Below, piece by piece: positions 59,601 through 64,000 of a DNA stretch of 64,000 nt (positions are counted from its first letter, which is position 1; every line of letters begins with the position of its first letter). A program made the position numbers and the translations under genes. The DNA is taken from assembly GCF_000235505.1 (NCBI RefSeq), contig NZ_JH379029.1, forward strand, positions 571,798-635,797, written 5' to 3'. Under the pieces are notes generated by a model, which saw only the letters and a list, made by a program, of their open reading frames with translations, made no database searches and had not been told where the DNA came from. The stretch is from Hungatella hathewayi WAL-18680. Lineage in GTDB: Bacteria; Bacillota; Clostridia; Lachnospirales; Lachnospiraceae.

Positions 59601-59882
59601 TTAACAAATTTTCTGATTGATTTCCAGTTTACTCTGCTCATTCATCCACACCACCGCCTGTTTTAAACCGTCCTCAGAGAATTCAAATAATTCCGTTGTC
59701 TTCTTCTCCTCCGGCGTCGCGTCATAACAATACGATCCAGGCCACACCACCGCCGCCAGGCGGGTCACCTCTTCCTCACTCCGCTTTTCCAGCATGAAAC
59801 ACATGTGATTGTCACTGCCTGTAAACCGGCTTTTCTTGAGCAGCGGTATCCCCACAATTCCAGATAAATCTATCAAACCCAC
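59601..59882 (-). CDS. Small hypothetical protein (93 aa)
   Basis: Begins MGLIDLSGIVGIPLLKKSRF and contains MLEKRSEEEVTRLAAVVWPG and FEFSEDGLKQAVVWMNEQ. No recognisable domain, no signal peptide. The start is ambiguous between GTG 59882 (GAGG only 3 bases upstream) and TTG 59876 (9 bases). It precedes the DUF2156/acetyltransferase pair by 76 bases on the same strand and could share their transcript. Confidence 0.6.
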   Translation of the reverse strand: MGLIDLSGIVGIPLLKKSRFTGSDNHMCFMLEKRSEEEVTRLAAVVWPGSYCYDATPEEKKTTELFEFSEDGLKQAVVWMNEQSKLEINQKIC

Positions 59883-60011
59883 TCACCTCTTTAATCATCC
59901 TCGTCCATCCGTCACCTATGCCCCATTATATGCTTCTTCCCGCTTAGATGCAACCTTTATCTCCTCCGGCGCCTGCCCGCACCCGTGAAATCCTCTTCTA
60001 TTTCATACCAC

Positions 60012-60048
60012 AAAAAGAGCAGTCAACACGATATTATGTCAACTGCTC
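60012..60048 (-). terminator. Terminator after galE
   Basis: GAGCAGTTGACA and TGTTGACTGCTC form a stem with wobble pairs around TAATATCG, followed by TTTTT on the minus strand. The other 180 bases of this 59883-60100 gap hold no gene I can see. Confidence 0.8.
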
Positions 60049-60100
60049 CCCACTTATCTTTTATTTCTCAACAATACGTAACAACCACTTTATTTACTGT

Positions 60101-61117
60101 CTACTGCCGGTAACCATTCGGATTGTTGGACTGCCATCTCCAGCCGTCCTCGCACATTTCCTCAAGTCCACGCTCCGCCTCCCAGCCAAGCTCCTTCTTC
60201 GCCAGAGCCGGGTCCGCATAACAGGTTGCTATGTCGCCTGGTCTTCTAGGCTTGATGACATACGGAATCTCTTTCCCGCATGCCTTGGAAAATGCCTTAA
60301 TCATATCCAGAACACTGTATCCGTGACCGGTTCCCAGGTTGTAGATGCGGACTGCATTGTCCTCCATCAGCTTATCCAGCGCCTTCACGTGACCGATAGC
60401 CAAATCCACCACATGGATATAATCTCTCACACCTGTTCCATCCGGCGTGTCATAATCGTCGCCAAACACGCCCACTTCCTTCAACTTCCCTACGGCCACC
60501 TGGGTGATATAGGGCGTTAAGTTGTTGGGGATTCCCGCCGGGTCCTCGCCAATCAGACCGCTCTTGTGGGCGCCAACCGGGTTGAAGTAGCGAAGCAGAA
60601 TCACGCTCCACTCCGGGTCCGCCGTATGCAAATCCGTGAGAATCTGTTCCAGCATGCCCTTGGTCTGACCGTAAGGATTGGTAATCTTCCCCTTCGGACA
60701 GTCCTCCGTAATCGGCACAAATGCCGGGTCCCCGTATACCGTAGCCGATGAGCTGAAGATAATTCTCTTCACGCCATGATTTCTCATCACATCGCACAGA
60801 ATCAGCGTGCCGGTAATGTTGTTGTGATAATACTCCAGCGGCTTCGCCACAGACTCGCCAACTGCCTTTAATCCCGCGAAATGAATCACCGCATCCACTG
60901 TCTCCTTCGCAAACACGGCCTCCAGTCCCTCTTTATCCAGCAAATCCACCTGGTAAAACACCGGTCTCTTCCCGGTAATCTTCTCCACACGATTCAGAGA
61001 TTCCTCCGATGAATTGCACAGATTGTCAACCACCACAACCTCATGTCCCAGATTCAGCAATTCCACACAGGTATGACTTCCAATATATCCGGCGCCGCCG
61101 GTAACCAATATTCTCAT
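60101..61117 (-). CDS. galE: UDP-glucose/UDP-N-acetylglucosamine 4-epimerase
   Basis: 338 aa, standard GalE length. NAD site [16 protein letters not shown], catalytic YGQTK (Tyr-x3-Lys), SSATVYGDP, and [10 protein letters not shown]. It interconverts UDP-Glc and UDP-Gal and, in many members, UDP-GlcNAc and UDP-GalNAc. Its position directly after a HexNAc-1-kinase-like gene and a nucleotidyltransferase suggests the acetylated pair. It follows that kinase gene by 42 bases. Confidence 0.95.
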   Translation of the reverse strand: MRILVTGGAGYIGSHTCVELLNLGHEVVVVDNLCNSSEESLNRVEKITGKRPVFYQVDLLDKEGLEAVFAKETVDAVIHFAGLKAVGESVAKPLEYYHNNITGTLILCDVMRNHGVKRIIFSSSATVYGDPAFVPITEDCPKGKITNPYGQTKGMLEQILTDLHTADPEWSVILLRYFNPVGAHKSGLIGEDPAGIPNNLTPYITQVAVGKLKEVGVFGDDYDTPDGTGVRDYIHVVDLAIGHVKALDKLMEDNAVRIYNLGTGHGYSVLDMIKAFSKACGKEIPYVIKPRRPGDIATCYADPALAKKELGWEAERGLEEMCEDGWRWQSNNPNGYRQ

Positions 61118-61159
61118 AGCGCTCTCCTCTTCTTATATGATTCGGTGACAAATGTCCAC

Positions 61160-62269
61160 TTACTGATATTTCTTCACAATGGCTTCCATCTCAGCCCACT
61201 TCTTCTCCATGTCGGCCACCAGCCCGAATTGGGTTCTGGTTCTGTCCAGATTGTGGTGCTCTCTGTGAATCTTAAAATAGGTATCCCCCTGAAGATAATC
61301 CGTCAGGAATCTGACGCCGCACTCCAGCGTCATCAGCTTTGCTCCCATAGGAAGCATCATCACTTCCGCCTCCGTCAGACTGCCATTACAGCCCTCCAGG
61401 AATCCCTTTGTGTAAATGTCAAACAGTGGCAGGGACAGAGATACCTTGCTCAAATCTGTCTCGTCCTCCTCTGCCGTATTGGCTCCGAACCGGATGGAAT
61501 CTCCGAAGTCAAAGATGGAAAGTCCCGGCATAATGGTATCCAAGTCGATGATGCACAGCGCCTCGCCGGTCACATCGTCAATCATGATATTGTTCAGCTT
61601 CGTGTCATTGTGGGTTACCCGCAGAGGAAGTCTTCCGTCCTCCAGCATGGTCTGCGCCGCTCCCATATCACCGGCTCTGTCCATCACAAATGCAATCTCT
61701 TCCTGCACGCTGGCCGCACGCCCGCACACATCCTCCTTCACCGCCTGCTTGAAGGTCTCAAACCGCACCGGTGTATTGTGGAAGTTTGGAATTGTCTCGG
61801 ACAGCTCCTTCGCCGGATAGTCCGCCAGCATTCTCTGGAAATGTCCAAACGCCTTTCCGCTCTGATAAAAGTCCTCCGGCTTCTCCACCAGATTGTAGCA
61901 GGTCGCCCCGCCGATAAAAAGATAGGCTCTCCAGTAATTGCCGTTGCTGTCTATGTAGTAGGTGCCGCCATCCTTCGTCCTCACCAGGTTTAAGGTCTCC
62001 CGGTACGGGTCCCCGCCATTGGCGATGATTTTCTCTCTTAAGAAGCTGGTCACGCCCTCCACATTTTTCATCAGAGAAACCGGGTCCTTGAAAATCTCAT
62101 GATTCATTCTCTGTAAAATATAGCGTTTCTCTTCCCCCGCATCCCTGTTGATAATCAGAAACGTATCATTGATATGACCGCTTCCATAGCGCTCATGGCT
62201 GATATGCTCCCCTGCAAAGTCAAAATTTTCGATGGCTTCCATAATTTTTGCCGTGTTATCGCACCCCAT
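61160..62269 (-). CDS. nahK: N-acetylhexosamine 1-kinase-like protein (NahK type)
   Basis: 369 aa, the size of bifidobacterial NahK. The aminoglycoside-phosphotransferase fold shows RYGSGHINDTFLI, a LRVTHNDTKLNNIM catalytic loop (Asp222) and IIDLDTIMPGLSIFDFGDSIRFGA (metal Asp242/Asp244), patterns I recall almost unchanged from Bifidobacterium NahK. That enzyme makes GlcNAc-1-P and GalNAc-1-P from the free sugars and ATP. The start lies 4 bases after the nucleotidyltransferase stop with GGGAGG upstream, so the two are coupled. Confidence 0.85.
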   Translation of the reverse strand: MGCDNTAKIMEAIENFDFAGEHISHERYGSGHINDTFLIINRDAGEEKRYILQRMNHEIFKDPVSLMKNVEGVTSFLREKIIANGGDPYRETLNLVRTKDGGTYYIDSNGNYWRAYLFIGGATCYNLVEKPEDFYQSGKAFGHFQRMLADYPAKELSETIPNFHNTPVRFETFKQAVKEDVCGRAASVQEEIAFVMDRAGDMGAAQTMLEDGRLPLRVTHNDTKLNNIMIDDVTGEALCIIDLDTIMPGLSIFDFGDSIRFGANTAEEDETDLSKVSLSLPLFDIYTKGFLEGCNGSLTEAEVMMLPMGAKLMTLECGVRFLTDYLQGDTYFKIHREHHNLDRTRTQFGLVADMEKKWAEMEAIVKKYQ

Positions 62270-62273
62270 GTTC

Positions 62274-63200
62274 TTAATCCTCCCACAATTTATCCGGATA
62301 TAACCCCTGATTCTTCAAATCCTGAATGGCTTTCACCACAGTCTCTTTATCTTCCTTATAGGTAACCCCATACCAGCGGTCCACACTCTTTAACACGGTG
62401 ACCTCCGCCTTGTCTTCCTTCAACAGCTCATCTACCACAAATGGAAGGAAATACTCACATTTCAGCGGGTTGCCAGCGACTTCTCTGTCCAGGAAAGCCG
62501 CAAACCGGCGGTCCAATTCTTCCAGCATACTCGCCGTGAACCCCCACATGTTCATGGACACAATGGTCTCCTCCGGAAGATACGTCCAGGTAGCGCCGTC
62601 ATCCTCAGTGTACTCCGCCCGCTCCCCATGCTTCTCAATTCTGGTTCTCTCATGGATATCGGTCAGCTTGCTGTTCTCGTCCGTGCTGCATACCCCTCTG
62701 GCTACGTGTCCATTTTCCGTCAGGGTGTTGTAAAGCTTGTAGCCAACCATGGTGTACTGGTATTTCTCATCATCCCCCACGGTAGACAGCTGGTCGTAGA
62801 TAGACTGGAATGCACTCTTTCCATAATAGTCATCCGCATTGATAACCGCAAACGGTCCGTCCACCACATCCTTGCAGCACAGAATCGCATGACCGGTTCC
62901 CCACGGTTTCTCCCGGCCTTCCGGAATCTGATAACCCGCCGGAATCTTGTCCAGCTCCTGGTACACATACTCAACCTGAACATGTTTGGAGATTCTGTCA
63001 CCAATCTGCTCCTTAAATTCTTTCTCAATCGCTTTCTTGATGATAAAAACCACCTTCTCGAAACCGGCCTGCACCGCGTCATAGATGGAGAAATCTATGA
63101 TTTTATCACCGTGCTCATCAATCGGGTCAATCTGTTTCAGACCACCATAACGGCTTCCCATTCCAGCTGCCATAATCACCAATACAGGTTTCTTACCCAT
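62274..63200 (-). CDS. Sugar-1-phosphate nucleotidyltransferase family protein
   Basis: 308 aa. N-terminal nucleotide-binding loop LVIMAAGMGSRYGGLKQIDPID and FAVINADDYYGKSAF (metal Asp) of the nucleotidyltransferase fold. C-terminal half with CEYFLPFVVDELL and VDRWYGVTYKED. With the kinase and GalE it would convert HexNAc-1-P to UDP-HexNAc; the nucleotide is not provable from the motif. First gene of the trio; GAGGAGGTACG precedes the ATG. Confidence 0.85.
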   Translation of the reverse strand: MGKKPVLVIMAAGMGSRYGGLKQIDPIDEHGDKIIDFSIYDAVQAGFEKVVFIIKKAIEKEFKEQIGDRISKHVQVEYVYQELDKIPAGYQIPEGREKPWGTGHAILCCKDVVDGPFAVINADDYYGKSAFQSIYDQLSTVGDDEKYQYTMVGYKLYNTLTENGHVARGVCSTDENSKLTDIHERTRIEKHGERAEYTEDDGATWTYLPEETIVSMNMWGFTASMLEELDRRFAAFLDREVAGNPLKCEYFLPFVVDELLKEDKAEVTVLKSVDRWYGVTYKEDKETVVKAIQDLKNQGLYPDKLWED

Positions 63201-63319
63201 TTTCGTACCTCCTCTTTTCTCACATATCTCTTACCCTTATCTTATTCCACAGCAGATGAATTTTCTTTGTACGATTTGCCACTGTTTTTGCACATTTGTC
63301 CACTTCTTGATTTTGCGGT

Positions 63320-64000
63320 TCAAACCAGTTCTTCCCCGACGGTGTCATACCACTCCATACAGCGCTCGTGCCACTCCTGCCAGGCATTTTCGTATTCTGT
63401 GCAAAGCTGCCTCCGAGCTTCATCCTGCCCCTGGTCTTTCGACCCATTTGTCCAAAATGCTTCCGATTCCAGCCAGGCCCGCTCCGCTGTCTCAAGCTCC
63501 TCCGCCAGTTGCTCTACCTTCGCCTCAAAAGGCTCCAGCATTTCCCCGGCCAGACGCAGTCTCCAGTCCAGATAGGCATCCTCCGTCGATATCTCCCGCA
63601 GCCGGTGGCGCTCCGCTTTCGGCACCGCCCGCATCCCGGCAATCAGCGCCTGTTCCTCCGCCTTAATCTGGGCCGGAATACTCTCGCCGGACGCCAGCTT
63701 CTCCCGCCGCTCCAGGTAATGCTCATATCCAAAGGGATAATACATCACACCCTGATTCTCAAATATCAGAATCGCATCCGCCACCTGCCGGATAAAATAC
63801 CGGTCGTGGGACACAAACAGAATGGTTCCCTGGTACGCCTGAAATGCCGATTCCAGCGTCTCCCTGGCCTGAATATCCATATGGTTGGTGGGCTCGTCCA
63901 AAATCAAGAAATTGGGCCGGCTCTGCAGAAGCTCCGCCAGCACCAGTCTGGCCTTCTCCCCTCCGGAGAGACTGTTCACCGTCTTCCCGGCATCCTTCCC
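63320..64000 (-). CDS. ABC-F family ATPase, C-terminal part (cut by the window edge)
   Basis: 227 codons inside the window; the N-terminal part lies beyond 64000. The signature LSGGEKARLVLAELL, Walker B LILDEPTNHMD and switch FVSHDRYF of the second ABC domain are intact, followed by a charged coiled-coil C-terminal extension (about 120 residues). ABC-F proteins bind the ribosomal E-site and act in translation or antibiotic protection. The stop lies 119 bases before the nucleotidyltransferase start, in the upstream promoter gap. Confidence 0.9.
   Translation of the reverse strand, partial: GKDAGKTVNSLSGGEKARLVLAELLQSRPNFLILDEPTNHMDIQARETLESAFQAYQGTILFVSHDRYFIRQVADAILIFENQGVMYYPFGYEHYLERREKLASGESIPAQIKAEEQALIAGMRAVPKAERHRLREISTEDAYLDWRLRLAGEMLEPFEAKVEQLAEELETAERAWLESEAFWTNGSKDQGQDEARRQLCTEYENAWQEWHERCMEWYDTVGEELV

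Noticed and set aside
1-64000. CRISPR arrays, tRNA or rRNA genes, prophage or integrative element modules
   Set aside because: Looked for regularly spaced repeats, tRNA-like cloverleaf ends, integrase or transposase motifs and structural phage genes on both strands; none could be supported, apart from the single phage-like domain gene at 53449-54012.

Overview
The window looks like a piece of chromosome from a gut Lachnospiraceae-type Clostridia (the Enterocloster/Hungatella neighbourhood is my guess from style, not a search). The evidence is fairly GC-rich DNA with strong AGGAGG ribosome sites, a CwlD-type spore cortex amidase, a MecA adaptor, a GdpP c-di-AMP phosphodiesterase, PTS and PRD regulators, a clostridial-style Rex-like site and anaerobic radical enzymes. 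Nearly all genes lie on the minus strand; the plus-strand genes are mecA, the pyruvate formate-lyase block, a C26 peptidase and an M20 peptidase. I see no rRNA, tRNA, CRISPR array, transposase or prophage module.

Layout. 1-9.1 kb: housekeeping (partial secreted protein, small membrane protein, DEDD exonuclease, endonuclease III, radical SAM/B12 protein, dCMP deaminase, Sua5, CwlD, a lipoprotein phosphoesterase, a GH18 enzyme). 9.5-12 kb: a Ser/Thr kinase fused to a ParA/MinD-like ATPase, a second ParA-like ATPase and a small acidic protein. 12.2-18.1 kb: mecA, a DUF1858 protein, then a pyruvate formate-lyase whose glycyl-radical domain is a separate 81-residue protein, with an 80-residue look-alike protein between them, followed by the activating enzyme and a ferredoxin. 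18.2-28.9 kb: a sulfonate/nitrate-type ABC importer and a sulfatase - sensor kinase - AraC-type regulator - sulfatase operon. 29-33.7 kb: MerR-like protein, dnaB, rplI, gdpP. 33.8-39.8 kb: a chitobiose/cellobiose-type PTS operon with a ChbG-like deacetylase and a Nif3-like protein. 39.9-52 kb: an apparent operon of eleven genes under a DeoR repressor (glycosidase, sugar ABC importer, four oxidoreductase/hydrolase genes, DUF1537 acid-sugar kinase, PdxA-like dehydrogenase). 52.2-53.4 kb: rpsF-ssb-rpsR with a structured leader. 53.4-59.9 kb: an orphan AT-rich gene, DUF951, aldo/keto reductase, sirtuin, M20 peptidase, acetyltransferase, DUF2156 protein and a small unknown. 60-63.2 kb: GalE, a NahK-like N-acetylhexosamine kinase and a nucleotidyltransferase. 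The right edge cuts an ABC-F ATPase.

How it fits together. The sulfatases, chitobiose-type PTS with deacetylase, HexNAc kinase/nucleotidyltransferase/epimerase trio and the DeoR operon suggest a cell that harvests sulfated and amino-sugar-containing host or dietary glycans and acid sugars. Pyruvate is then cleaved by the split formate-lyase, apparently under NADH-responsive Rex control. The split lyase with its extra small protein is the most unusual system here.
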